Of a DNA stretch of 44,091 nt, positions 25,366 to 34,624 are shown piece by piece; position 1 is the first letter of the stretch; each line of letters opens with the position of its first letter. Both the position numbers and the translations under genes were made by a program. The notes beneath the pieces are model-generated. The model did not search any database. It saw only the letters and a list, made by a program, of their open reading frames with translations, and was not told the DNA's origin. The DNA comes from Oligoflexia bacterium (GTDB lineage: Bacteria > Bdellovibrionota > Bacteriovoracia > Bacteriovoracales > Bacteriovoracaceae), in the NCBI GenBank assembly GCA_015232355.1, contig JADFZW010000038.1, positions 1 to 44,091 of the forward strand, read 5' to 3'.

Positions 25366-27234
25366 ATGGTAAAATTAACAAATCTAAAATCAACAAATCT
25401 TCTCTTAATTATTTTATGTACATTTGTTTTCATTACTCAGGTGCAAGCGCAGACGAATTATGTAGCAAAAGTATTAATGATGAAGGGAAAAGTGAGTGTT
25501 ACAGATAAGAGCACAGGTAAAATAATTGATCTAAAAAATGATGATCGTCTTTTTGTAGGTAATACTATCAAAACTGCAGAGAAAAGTTTTGCAAAATTAT
25601 TATTTGTAGATAAATCACAAGTAACAGTTGGCCCTGCTAGTGAAATGAACATAACAGAATATCCTAAAAATAATCCAGGAGTAATCTCTTTAATTAAAGG
25701 ACAAATTAGAAGCCAGGTTACTAAAAATTTTGCGGAAAAAGGTGATGCTATTAAAGATAGTGAAGAGAATAAATTATTTATTAAAACTCAGTCAGCTGCG
25801 ATGGGAGTTAGAGGAACTGATTTTCAAACAATATATAATCCTACCACTGAGATGACTTCAGTTATTACCTTTGAGGGTTCAGTGAAGATGGTACAATTAG
25901 AAGCAAAAGATAAAGAGATTGTAACAAATTCCCAAGAACTAAGAGCAGTTGTTAACTCTGAAAAAGCAGTAACCGTAACAGAGGGACAATTCGCAGGGGC
26001 CAATCCCAAGCAAGAGCAAGTATCAATACCAGTTAAAATTTCTCCAGCGCAATTGGAGTCAATGAAAAATAGTAATGTTGCTACTACAGAAGGTAGTGGT
26101 GCTGCTGCTGGGGCCGTTAGTGTGACTACAGGAAAAACATTTGGATCTCCAATACCACCAGGTGTTCCTTCGAAAATTTTTGTTAATACTGAGAGTACTA
26201 AGAATGTAGAAAAACAACTAGGATCAGAGCAAGGACAAATTGGAGGGCCAGGACAAATGGGACAACCAGGACAAGGTCAAGCAGGTGGTATGAGAGATGG
26301 AGGAATGCAACCGCAGATGGCCCAGATGAAAGCAGATCCTCCACCAGAGGGATTTTTTGATAAAAAATCGGGAGCGTTTGCTCCACCTGCAGGTGGATTT
26401 GTAGATGTGCAAACTGGATTTTATTTACCACCACCTCCTGGAAGTGCATTTGATCCCAATACTGGAGTGTATGTTCCTCCTCCCACAGCGGGAAAATTTG
26501 ATCCGGCCACAGGAAATTATCTTCCTCCACAAGGATTAAAATTAACTGAGAGTGGACAATTTGTGAGAGCAGAACCACCACCAGGAATGATGGGAGCACA
26601 AGGTGGTCCACAAGGAGGACCACAAGGTATGCAAGGACAGGGACAACAAGGAATGAGGCAAGGTCCAGATGGAAAACCAATTACTGCTGGACAATTTGGT
26701 CCAGGACAAGGAGGACCAGCAGGAATGGGGCAACCAGGAATGATGATGGGTCAAGGACCAGGAATGGGTCCGGGAATGGCCGGTGGTCCACAAGGAATGG
26801 GAATGATGCCAGGACAACCAGGGCAACCTGGACCAGCAGGAATGCCTGGACAACCTGGAATGATGGGTGGACCTCAAATGGGAATGAATAATGTTTTTAT
26901 TCCACAAGTTTTAAATTTTGGAGATAATAAAGCACCAATGTTTGTATCACCAAATGATCCGATGATGTTTCAACCAATGAGAGTGGAGAGAGTATTTAAT
27001 GATCCATCAAACCCAATGAATCAACCTGGAATGATGGGACCAATGGGAGCAATGGGACCAATGGGTCCAGGTATGCCAGGTATGGGACCAATGATGCCCA
27101 CTATGTCTGATTCAATGTTAAATCGTATAGATAATATTTATCAACAAACAGGTGATAAGCTTCAGACGGGTATGGTGAATGCTTCCGGAAGTACGACCGC
27201 TGTGAAAGTGATGATTGATTTAAGTAGACCATAA
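25366..27234 (+). CDS. FecR-domain exported protein with Pro/Gly/Met-rich repeat tail
   Basis: A 622-residue protein with a signal peptide ending VQAQTNY (~28). Residues ~30-175 form a FecR domain (VLMMKGKVSVTD, DRLFVGNTIKTAEKSFAKLLF, KSQVTVGPASEM, AAMGVRGTDF, FEGSVKMV), a periplasmic or surface beta fold often linked to peptidoglycan or assembly proteins. Residues ~305-400 hold about five short repeats of the type PPxGxFDxxTGxYxPP. Residues ~395-590 are collagen-like in composition, rich in Gly, Gln, Pro and Met (GMMG, GPQG), with no cysteine noted. The C-terminus (SDSMLNRIDNIYQQTGDKL...) is ordinary. It starts 147 nt after the OEP stop and is 29 nt before the TPR-barrel gene, so it is probably in the same transcript. 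Confidence 0.8.
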   Translation: MVKLTNLKSTNLLLIILCTFVFITQVQAQTNYVAKVLMMKGKVSVTDKSTGKIIDLKNDDRLFVGNTIKTAEKSFAKLLFVDKSQVTVGPASEMNITEYPKNNPGVISLIKGQIRSQVTKNFAEKGDAIKDSEENKLFIKTQSAAMGVRGTDFQTIYNPTTEMTSVITFEGSVKMVQLEAKDKEIVTNSQELRAVVNSEKAVTVTEGQFAGANPKQEQVSIPVKISPAQLESMKNSNVATTEGSGAAAGAVSVTTGKTFGSPIPPGVPSKIFVNTESTKNVEKQLGSEQGQIGGPGQMGQPGQGQAGGMRDGGMQPQMAQMKADPPPEGFFDKKSGAFAPPAGGFVDVQTGFYLPPPPGSAFDPNTGVYVPPPTAGKFDPATGNYLPPQGLKLTESGQFVRAEPPPGMMGAQGGPQGGPQGMQGQGQQGMRQGPDGKPITAGQFGPGQGGPAGMGQPGMMMGQGPGMGPGMAGGPQGMGMMPGQPGQPGPAGMPGQPGMMGGPQMGMNNVFIPQVLNFGDNKAPMFVSPNDPMMFQPMRVERVFNDPSNPMNQPGMMGPMGAMGPMGPGMPGMGPMMPTMSDSMLNRIDNIYQQTGDKLQTGMVNASGSTTAVKVMIDLSRP

Positions 27235-27263
27235 ATTAAGTTAAGTTAAGAGGTAAGAGATAT

Positions 27264-28871
27264 ATGAAAGAGTTAATTCTTTTTTCAATGATTATATTTT
27301 TAGTTTTTATTCCAACGTTACAAGCACAAGAGAATTCTAATTCATCAGAAATTATCACAGCACTTGAATTGTACAAAAAGGGTGCATATGCTCAAGCAAT
27401 AAAAAATTTAGATATGATTTTAATTAAAGATAAAAAATTAAACAAAGATGGAAAAATAGATTATTTAAAGGGAATTTGCTACAGCAAACTTCAAGAGTTC
27501 GATAATGCTGCCAAATATTTAGAATTGGCAATAAAGAAAGAAAATGAATCAAAGGATATTTATTATGAATTAGGGCAAGCATACTATGCTGCTCAAGAGA
27601 TGAAAAAATCGAGACAAAATTTTATTTTGTCGATAAAGAAGGATCACTTAGTGGACTCTTCATATTACTATGTAGGGTATATTAGTCAAATGCTCGAAGA
27701 ATATGAACTGGCACAAAAGAGTTATACAAAGATTGAAAATAGCAAAGAGGGACTTGGGCAAGCAGCAAGTTTTCAGATGGGTGAAGTTTTATTGGCGTTA
27801 GCGGAACAAAAACAAGAATACAAAAAAGTAAGAAAAGATGTTGATGAAAATGTTTTACCTCAACTAGAGTATGCTTATGAAATGGATAATAAAGCAACGA
27901 TTGCTGCTCAAATTAATAAGAGAATTGGAGAGTTAAAAGAAAAATATGATTTAGATGAAAACAAAATGGTTAATGGCCGCAGGTTATCTCCAAAAAGATT
28001 TGCACTAAAATTAAAACAAACTTCAGAGCATGATTCTAATGTGGTATCAGAAGCAGAACAGAGTACAGCGAAGGCTCAGTATATTTCATCATTAATTTGG
28101 AAATCTGATTTTTCAGTAAAGGATCGTCATAATTTTGATAAAAGATTTGTAATTACTCCTGATTTGCGTTTAACATATACATACCATGGTACTCACCGTT
28201 CAAATTCAGATATCAGAAAAAATGATGCTTATTCTGTAATACCTAAGATAAAGGGTGCATGGGAACACACTCTTAATAAATACATGTCGACTATGGGTCT
28301 AGAGATAGAGCTTAATTATACTGCTAAAAATGATGAGGGAAAGGGAACTTTATGTCACTCTGGACGAACATGGAGTTTTGCTCTAGATGAAAAAATTTTG
28401 TTGTGGTCTAAAGGAGATACTATTTTAAAAATCAAGCGTAAGCAATATGATGCAAAAGCTGATAGTTCAGATTCCTATACTAATAATTTTTCAATAACTC
28501 AAATGATAACCTTACCAAAATCTCAGATGTTGATGGGATTATTTAATGCTGATTTTATTATTAATCCCAAGAGTGAATCTAACTCTCAAAATGCTTATAT
28601 GACTAGATTGGATTATATTGTTCCTTCATTATTTGTTGAGCCATTACAGTTTAGTACTGCTCTTGCTTACACTATCACTGATACTAAATTACAAAGAAGT
28701 ACAAGAGGAACTGAAACTAGTCTTAATCCATCAATCACCTTTGCTTACAAAATTGCTAAAATTTTTGAACTCTCATTGAGATATGATTACACTAAAAATA
28801 CATCTAAAGATAAGGCAGCGTATGATTACAAAAAACATGTTATTGGTTTAGATTTTGAAATGAGTATATAA
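27264..28871 (+). CDS. TPR protein with C-terminal outer-membrane beta-barrel
   Basis: A 535-residue protein with a signal peptide ending LQAQENS (~22). Residues ~28-210 contain about five TPR-like units (ALELYKKGAYAQAIKNLDMIL, GICYSKLQEFDNAAKYLELAI, ELGQAYYAAQEMKKSRQNFIL, YVGYISQMLEEYELAQKSYTKI). From ~240 alternating strands appear, starting with LKLKQTSEHDSNVVS, and the protein ends GLDFEMSI, in the style of outer-membrane barrels. The TPR-plus-barrel plan with an HDSNV segment recalls DUF560/Slam-type surface assembly proteins and PgaA-like porins. By position it may transfer or anchor the exported repeat protein or FecR protein. Specific family membership is not proven. Confidence 0.75.
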   Translation: MKELILFSMIIFLVFIPTLQAQENSNSSEIITALELYKKGAYAQAIKNLDMILIKDKKLNKDGKIDYLKGICYSKLQEFDNAAKYLELAIKKENESKDIYYELGQAYYAAQEMKKSRQNFILSIKKDHLVDSSYYYVGYISQMLEEYELAQKSYTKIENSKEGLGQAASFQMGEVLLALAEQKQEYKKVRKDVDENVLPQLEYAYEMDNKATIAAQINKRIGELKEKYDLDENKMVNGRRLSPKRFALKLKQTSEHDSNVVSEAEQSTAKAQYISSLIWKSDFSVKDRHNFDKRFVITPDLRLTYTYHGTHRSNSDIRKNDAYSVIPKIKGAWEHTLNKYMSTMGLEIELNYTAKNDEGKGTLCHSGRTWSFALDEKILLWSKGDTILKIKRKQYDAKADSSDSYTNNFSITQMITLPKSQMLMGLFNADFIINPKSESNSQNAYMTRLDYIVPSLFVEPLQFSTALAYTITDTKLQRSTRGTETSLNPSITFAYKIAKIFELSLRYDYTKNTSKDKAAYDYKKHVIGLDFEMSI

Positions 28872-28891
28872 AAATATAAAGGTAGTAAAAA

Positions 28892-30463
28892 ATGAAAACT
28901 AATAAGCAAATTATTTTCTCTTCATTGAATCTCATTTTTGGAATGTTTTTGTTAATGATCAGCAGTTGTGGAAGTGATAAAAATGGTAACACTAATATTA
29001 AAATGCTTCTATCTGTTAAATTGCCAGAGGATGATAGAGTTAATAACTCTAAAAATAAAATTTCTACTAAGGCCATCAATGCAAGCGATATTCGTTTCGC
29101 AGCTGTAGGATATAAAAGTGATATGGGACCTGGTAACCATTTTCCAATTTCAATTGCTTCAGGAACTACTCAAACAGAATTTAATTTTTCAGTTCCAAAT
29201 GGGAATACGCGAGTTGGAGTTTTTATTTTCACTACCGGTCAATTATACTTTGATATGACTTATCAGTTTATGAATGGTGGTCAAGTAACTTTAAGTCTGG
29301 CCCCAATAATGGTTACTAATTCTCCTTATAAATCATCTGGACTGATTACAGTAAAAAATGAGAGTGGTGTAGCTGTGGCCAATCAGAGAGTGGGAATAAA
29401 ACATTTTATGTGGATGGGAGGTTATATCTATGAAACAACTACAGATGGTAATGGGCAATTTAGATATAATGGGTTCATTCAAGATAATAGCTATAAGATA
29501 GATACACTGAATGCTAGTGGAACAGTTATCAAAGAGATGATGTTGTCAGTTCCTATGATGAGTGATTTTACTTTTGATGTTCAATATATGATTACACAAG
29601 AATATTGTAATGCTTTTTTAACGGATACAACAAATTGTACTGCAAATGGATGTGTCTGGTCTGTTAATACATGTACAGCACCGTCAGGACTTAATTGTGG
29701 TAATTATACTAATAATTCAGTTGAGTGTGGAAGACATGCTGGTTGTTCATTTGTAGCTAATGCCTGTGTAAGATCTGATTCTGTTGTCTGTACAGGCAAA
29801 GGAATTAATGAATGTTTTGGTTCTTGTACTTGGAATGGTGCTATTTGTATGAATTCATCGATGATTGATTGTTCTCGAAATACTACACCAGAAAGTTGTA
29901 TAAATGGATGTTTTTGGGAACCGTCAGCTGTTGCCGGAGCACAAGGAATATGCAAAAAGATTGCGGGAACTGATTGTTATAATTCATATAAAGATAATTA
30001 TAATGGATGTATGGGTAATGTTTCTTGTTCATGGGTTAATGGCAATTGTGAATCAAAAGCAACAGGCATAACTTGTAGTGGGGATGTAAACACTTGTGAG
30101 AATAATTTTAAGTGTGTTTGGAGAACAGATGTAGCGGCCGTATGTATGAATAAGGCGCATGTTCCATGTAATACTTTTTCGCCAGCAGATTGTAGTGTTT
30201 ATAATGTAAAAGTTCCCAGAACATGCTTTTCAGATAATGGTGTTTGTACTAATATTGCTAATTATTCATGTAGTACTTATTCAGATGCTGCTTGTTCATC
30301 AAAACCTCCTTGTAGCTGGAATAGTACTGCTAATCCTAATACATGTAGAAACAAAATTGATATTTGTCCCAACACAAATATTCAAAATGATTGTACTGCT
30401 GAGAGTGGTTGTTGCTGGAGTTCTAATAAATGTGTGATAAAGACAGGAGCATCATGTCTCTAA
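28892..30463 (+). CDS. Cysteine-rich tandem-repeat surface lipoprotein
   Basis: A 523-residue lipoprotein: the signal peptide ends LLMISSC (C27). Residues ~40-220 are beta-rich; SSGLITVKNESGVAVANQRV and TTDGNGQFRYNG resemble a carboxypeptidase-regulatory-like fold. Residues ~230-523 are eight to nine repeats of roughly 30-38 residues with a pattern like C-x(6-12)-C-x(3-5)-GC-x-W-x(4-10)-C, for example NCTANGCVWSVNTC and CFGSCTWNGAIC. Such spacing is reminiscent of eukaryotic surface-antigen and PSI-like cysteine repeats, and implies many disulfides outside the cytoplasm. It begins 20 nt after the barrel gene, as the last gene in the plus series. A surface or adhesive role is an inference. Confidence 0.8.
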   Translation: MKTNKQIIFSSLNLIFGMFLLMISSCGSDKNGNTNIKMLLSVKLPEDDRVNNSKNKISTKAINASDIRFAAVGYKSDMGPGNHFPISIASGTTQTEFNFSVPNGNTRVGVFIFTTGQLYFDMTYQFMNGGQVTLSLAPIMVTNSPYKSSGLITVKNESGVAVANQRVGIKHFMWMGGYIYETTTDGNGQFRYNGFIQDNSYKIDTLNASGTVIKEMMLSVPMMSDFTFDVQYMITQEYCNAFLTDTTNCTANGCVWSVNTCTAPSGLNCGNYTNNSVECGRHAGCSFVANACVRSDSVVCTGKGINECFGSCTWNGAICMNSSMIDCSRNTTPESCINGCFWEPSAVAGAQGICKKIAGTDCYNSYKDNYNGCMGNVSCSWVNGNCESKATGITCSGDVNTCENNFKCVWRTDVAAVCMNKAHVPCNTFSPADCSVYNVKVPRTCFSDNGVCTNIANYSCSTYSDAACSSKPPCSWNSTANPNTCRNKIDICPNTNIQNDCTAESGCCWSSNKCVIKTGASCL

Positions 30464-30468
30464 TCCAC

Positions 30469-31431
30469 CTATTTCCCTCGATAGATTTCAATAACTCCTG
30501 TAACAAATTCTTCTTTCCCTTCTTCTCGATCATCAAGATCTTTAATGTTTAAATTACTAATAATGTGATTTTTTTGTAGATTTTCAATATCAATAGCAGT
30601 TAAGGATCGATACTTAGTCTTTAAAGTTATGGTTGGATTCATTACTGAGCGCTCATCATTACTACTATTGTGATTAAGTCCCACAAGATGTCCTAGTTCA
30701 TGAAGAACGACACTCATTAAATCATAATTAAAAATTGCTTCACTAGTACCTGATTCATCAGTATTTCCATCTATTAGATTTGAAAAAAAATAACTTTGAT
30801 AGTTAATTAAAATATCTGCATGTTTTAATTCAATGTACTCATCTTTTGTGCCGCTATTTACTCTTTTGCCAAAAAATTGAGTGATCGCCAATGCTTTAGA
30901 ATATTCAGTAGGAAACCAATCACTACTCTTGTAAATTCCCAAGATATTGTCATTAAATAAATTAAGAGCACGATATCCTTCACTATTATTTGAAATTCCT
31001 ACTTGAATATTAAATAAAGGTACATCAATTTCTAGATTAGAGGACCAAAGATTGGTAGCATCGGAAATTGTTGTGATTTCAGAATCATTAAAATGAGAGG
31101 AGATTTGTAATTGCAATGGAAAATTACTTTGATTCCATTTTAGTGGAATTTTATTGTTATTGTTGATATCATTTTTGCTATTTGTATTTCCATCTAAATT
31201 TTTATCTAATTTTTCATCATCATTATTGTTTCCATTATTACTATCATTTTTTATTTCATCATTGCTATTTTGTTGTGAGGTATTTATTCTAGATATGGCC
31301 GGAGGTGGTGTTTGATCTTTGCCATTTGAGAGTAGTAATTTAGCAATAGGATTGTTTTCAAAATTTTGTCCGCAACCGTAACTGTAGATAAATGTTAAAA
31401 TAAAAACAAAAACATTGGATAACTTTTTCAT
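30469..31431 (-). CDS. Matrixin-like (M10-type) metalloprotease lipoprotein
   Basis: A 320-residue protein with a lipoprotein signal (YSYGC, C20) and an Asn/Asp-rich linker (~55-95). Its catalytic motif VVLHELGHLVGLNH follows the HExxHxxGxxH metzincin pattern, with a Met-turn in SVMNP about a dozen residues later. The fold segment PLKWNQSNFPLQLQIS matches the start of reprolysin/matrixin-type domains. It would be a surface or periplasmic zinc protease. AAGGAT precedes the ATG. It is convergent with the Cys-rich lipoprotein gene (5 nt apart), so it is not in that operon, but it may act on surface proteins. Confidence 0.85.
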   Translation of the reverse strand: MKKLSNVFVFILTFIYSYGCGQNFENNPIAKLLLSNGKDQTPPPAISRINTSQQNSNDEIKNDSNNGNNNDDEKLDKNLDGNTNSKNDINNNNKIPLKWNQSNFPLQLQISSHFNDSEITTISDATNLWSSNLEIDVPLFNIQVGISNNSEGYRALNLFNDNILGIYKSSDWFPTEYSKALAITQFFGKRVNSGTKDEYIELKHADILINYQSYFFSNLIDGNTDESGTSEAIFNYDLMSVVLHELGHLVGLNHNSSNDERSVMNPTITLKTKYRSLTAIDIENLQKNHIISNLNIKDLDDREEGKEEFVTGVIEIYRGK

Positions 31432-31574
31432 ATTTCGTATCCTTAATAAAAAGAGATGATTTAATAATCTTGTCTTGTCGTGTATAGAATAAGATTATTT
31501 GGTTATCGGCAAATCGGTGTGCATAGATTAAAGGATATTTTTTTAAATAAGATCTATTTGATGAATATAGAATA

Positions 31575-33065
31575 TTAGTCAAAATTAATTGACTTATTAT
31601 CTGAACTTACATCGCTATTGTTATTGCTGTTGCTATTATTACTATTTCCAGGACTATTGTCGCTATTTGTGTTGCTATTTGAATTTGCATCCTCATCTTT
31701 TACTTTTTGTAACATAAATTTGGTTCTTTCTTTGGAGTTTTTAAAGGTAGAAGGAACATCAGAATTAGAAGCACCCTTTACTTGATCAATTTGTTTTTGA
31801 TTTTCATCGGATATTTTTTCATTTAATTCTTCAATTTTTCCTTTATCACTTACTTCACTATTTTCAGAAAATTTAGGTAGGGGAGCATTTTCTGTATCAG
31901 TAGAAGCATTGTTGCTATCACGTTTTGAACTGAAATTTATTCCATATTTTTTATAGGCATAAAAATAGAATGGTTGTAGTTTGGAAAGATTGCTCTGTCC
32001 TCGCTCTAAAAATCTAATTATCTCTTTTAAAAATTCCTTATCTTCAATTTTATGTGACCAAGCTGAGAAGAGGTAAAACATTCCTTCATTAGAAATTTTT
32101 GAATTAAAAGGTAAGTCAATAAACTGACCATAGATCAATTTAGAAGTACTGTTGGAAGTTTCTGAGTAATAAACAGTATCATAAATTCGTTGATAGAGTT
32201 CCATAGTTGAGGAATTAGTTAAATACAAATTAATAGTGAAAGATTCTATATATCCGCCCGAGAGAAACATTATCATTGTGCTTTTGGAATAACGACTTTC
32301 TTTGTTATCAGGATTTAGTTCGAGAACGGCTAAATTTTTATTTGCATCGAAATAAAATGATTGAATATTGGGTGGCAAATAGACACTTCGAAATTGTAAA
32401 AGATAAAGATTATAAAGTAAGTCCGTATAGGAATTAGTAAAAAGTTCTATTATATCCTGAATTTTTGTATAAGAAGTATTATACCAGTTTTTTAAAAAAA
32501 ATTCGTTGGTATTACCACTACTATTGGTTATGATACTTTCACGCTTTTTATTGTTAATATCTAAATGAAGATTTTTAGAAAAGATATCTTTCCAAATATT
32601 AGCAAGTGCCATCTTTTCCAAGTAACTTTCAATTATCGCTATTTTGAAAAGTTTTTGGGTTCCCAGTAGAGGAGAAAATTTTTTATTTTTATTAAAAGTT
32701 ACATCTACAAGAGAATGATAGTTATGAGAAAGAAATTGAAAACCAAAAACAGGGGTATCTCGTTCATCTTCGATATTTATCAATGGAGTAGTATTATAGA
32801 GAGGATGATTTATGGGTAAAAATATTTTGTAATCTCTGATATGGAAAAGCTTCCAATATTTATCCTCACTGGAGCTTGCTAGTTTGGCAGGTGAAAAAAA
32901 TTTTCCATCAAGTAACTGTTGGCCAAATGTTGGTTTATACCACTCGCTAGAATAATTTTCAGTGATGATTTTTTTATAGAAATAAAAAGGAATAAAATAT
33001 GCGGTAATAGTTGTAAGCAAAAGGAAGATAAGGAGTAGCAAAGAGAGTAAGATTGTTTTTTTCAT
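31575..33065 (-). CDS. Membrane-anchored protein of unknown function with Asn/Ser-rich tail
   Basis: A 496-residue protein with one N-terminal hydrophobic helix (~5-30), a large extracytoplasmic domain (~35-380) and a low-complexity C-terminus rich in Asn, Ser and Asp (~450-496) from AAT/AGT repeats. I recognise no domain; the aromatic- and charge-rich middle has no cysteine motif. Its ATG overlaps the stop of the upstream gene by one base (TAATG), so the pair is translationally coupled and probably functionally linked. Confidence 0.65.
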   Translation of the reverse strand: MKKTILLSLLLLIFLLLTTITAYFIPFYFYKKIITENYSSEWYKPTFGQQLLDGKFFSPAKLASSSEDKYWKLFHIRDYKIFLPINHPLYNTTPLINIEDERDTPVFGFQFLSHNYHSLVDVTFNKNKKFSPLLGTQKLFKIAIIESYLEKMALANIWKDIFSKNLHLDINNKKRESIITNSSGNTNEFFLKNWYNTSYTKIQDIIELFTNSYTDLLYNLYLLQFRSVYLPPNIQSFYFDANKNLAVLELNPDNKESRYSKSTMIMFLSGGYIESFTINLYLTNSSTMELYQRIYDTVYYSETSNSTSKLIYGQFIDLPFNSKISNEGMFYLFSAWSHKIEDKEFLKEIIRFLERGQSNLSKLQPFYFYAYKKYGINFSSKRDSNNASTDTENAPLPKFSENSEVSDKGKIEELNEKISDENQKQIDQVKGASNSDVPSTFKNSKERTKFMLQKVKDEDANSNSNTNSDNSPGNSNNSNSNNNSDVSSDNKSINFD

Positions 33066-34108
33066 TAGCTTATTGGTGTTCCCTCAATTTTTTCTCCTTT
33101 TTTATATTTTCTATATAGTTCACCATCAATAGTGGGAAAGGAGATTATAGGGATTAAATAATTTTCTTCAGTAGTATGTTGATGGGAATGTTGTAAGCAA
33201 ATGACTAAATAATAAAAGGAGATGTTTTCCTTAGAGAAAACTTTAATATATGTTAACAGGATATCTTTTCCAGAATCTAATAGTCGATATACTTCGTCAG
33301 GATTTTCTATTGTTTCCTGCAAACAATAATCATAAAGGTTATATTGATCTACGGAGATATCATTAGGAGATCGATCTTTAATTAAATGGGTAAGTAATTG
33401 TGCTTTTTTACTTTCCAAAAGACGAATTAATTCAGGAGGGATGTTAAAATTGTTTTCTTGCTGGTGTCGTTCTTGATTATCAGATGGTGAATCAGACCAT
33501 TCATCTGAATTATTTATATCGCTTATATCACCTAGATCATTTATTTCACCTCTTTCACTTCTTTCACTCTTCTCACCTCTCTCACTTTTATCATCCCTCT
33601 CATTTTTAAGTTGTGATAAATGTGGATCTTGTTGTTTGTGTGTGTTGACATCAGAAGGATTAATTTTTCTTCCATTACGATAATGTTCAACAATTTTATC
33701 ATTTTTAGTGACAGTCTCAAAAAGAATTAAGGATGGTGTATTTTCAAAAAATAGAGTCAAAATTATTACATAAACGCCTAATTGTTCATTTTTTGAAATT
33801 AAACAAAAATACTCTTCGCTTAAATCTTCACCATCTACCCAAATTTCTGCAGGATTACTGATTCCTTTTTCAATTAATCCTTCATAAGTTTTTTGATCAA
33901 AATTAAAAAATTCTTCAATCAAGTATTCTTTACGTAATTTATCCTCTTCTCTTTTTAGATAGCTGATCATTGGAGTATAAAATTTTGTAATACACTCCTC
34001 TGAGCAAAAACCTCTAAATCTGGATTGTTCAACAAAAAAGATCTCGTTGATATTAGCAGTTACTTTTTTACACTCATTACAATAATAGATTTTGTTTTTT
34101 GCAATCAA
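33065..34108 (-). CDS. Zinc-ribbon protein with duplicated NPxE...FPTxD-type domain
   Basis: A 347-residue probably cytoplasmic protein. The N-terminus has C10, C13, C35 and C39 (YYCNECKK / GFCSEECI), a TRASH/zinc-ribbon-like site. Two related ~80-residue segments follow: ~70-149 (NPAEIW ... VYVIILTLF ... HYRNGRKI) and ~255-342 (NPDEVYR ... FYYLVICLQ ... FPTIDGELYRKYKKGEKI). The linker (~150-225) is very polar, with Ser/Glu/Arg/Lys repeats (EKSERSERGE). I recall similar short proteins from Bdellovibrionota but assign no activity; a nuclease-like fold of the PBECR type is one possibility. It is upstream of, and coupled to, the membrane protein gene. Confidence 0.65.
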   Translation of the reverse strand: MIAKNKIYYCNECKKVTANINEIFFVEQSRFRGFCSEECITKFYTPMISYLKREEDKLRKEYLIEEFFNFDQKTYEGLIEKGISNPAEIWVDGEDLSEEYFCLISKNEQLGVYVIILTLFFENTPSLILFETVTKNDKIVEHYRNGRKINPSDVNTHKQQDPHLSQLKNERDDKSERGEKSERSERGEINDLGDISDINNSDEWSDSPSDNQERHQQENNFNIPPELIRLLESKKAQLLTHLIKDRSPNDISVDQYNLYDYCLQETIENPDEVYRLLDSGKDILLTYIKVFSKENISFYYLVICLQHSHQHTTEENYLIPIISFPTIDGELYRKYKKGEKIEGTPIS

Positions 34109-34285
34109 TTTTTTCTCTCATTTTTTATTATGCTTCAAATATCCAATTAAAATTAGTCCATACTTTAAATATACAGCATATATAAAATGATAATACATTT
34201 GTGCAATAAATGGAAAAAAATCCCATTAAATGATTTTTTGCCAGAAGTTCCTTAATCTTAATATTAGAGGAGATCATTTTAGATA

Positions 34286-34624
34286 ATGAAAATAAAAAAC
34301 AAAGTAATTATGTCGGTAATTTTTTTATTAGGGATTATAAATATAATCGAATATGATTCTAATGCTTATGCTGAATATAGAGTATATCAATATATTGTTT
34401 CACCCTACAAATCGACAGATAATTTTTCATATATAGTCTTATCAACATTGGATCCAACAAGTTACTACTATTATCATGGTGGTTTTGCGGCCATAAAAAT
34501 TGATTTATTAAGAACTTGGGTTTGTCCTGGATATACGGGATATACTAATTATTGTGATAGTCCCTATGAAGATTTTCTTAAGAAACCGACTAACAAATCC
34601 GGAGTAAATATTGAAAGTAAATGA
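34286..34624 (+). CDS. Small exported protein, Bdellovibrionota-type
   Basis: A 112-residue protein with a signal peptide (~1-29, ending NAYAEYR). The mature part is Tyr-rich: YRVYQYIVSP, then VLSTLDPTSYYYYHGG and IDLLRTWVCPGYTG...YCDSPYE with two cysteines (about 85 and 97) that could form a disulfide. I recall proteins with the LSTLDP...TW.C...C pattern from Bdellovibrio and relatives, of unknown function. Its end overlaps the following coiled-coil gene by 14 nt. Confidence 0.7.
   Translation: MKIKNKVIMSVIFLLGIINIIEYDSNAYAEYRVYQYIVSPYKSTDNFSYIVLSTLDPTSYYYYHGGFAAIKIDLLRTWVCPGYTGYTNYCDSPYEDFLKKPTNKSGVNIESK

Noticed and set aside
31358..31582. Minus-strand frame of 74 codons between the metalloprotease and the membrane-protein gene
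   Set aside because: It overlaps the start of the metalloprotease, has no Shine-Dalgarno and no recognisable features.
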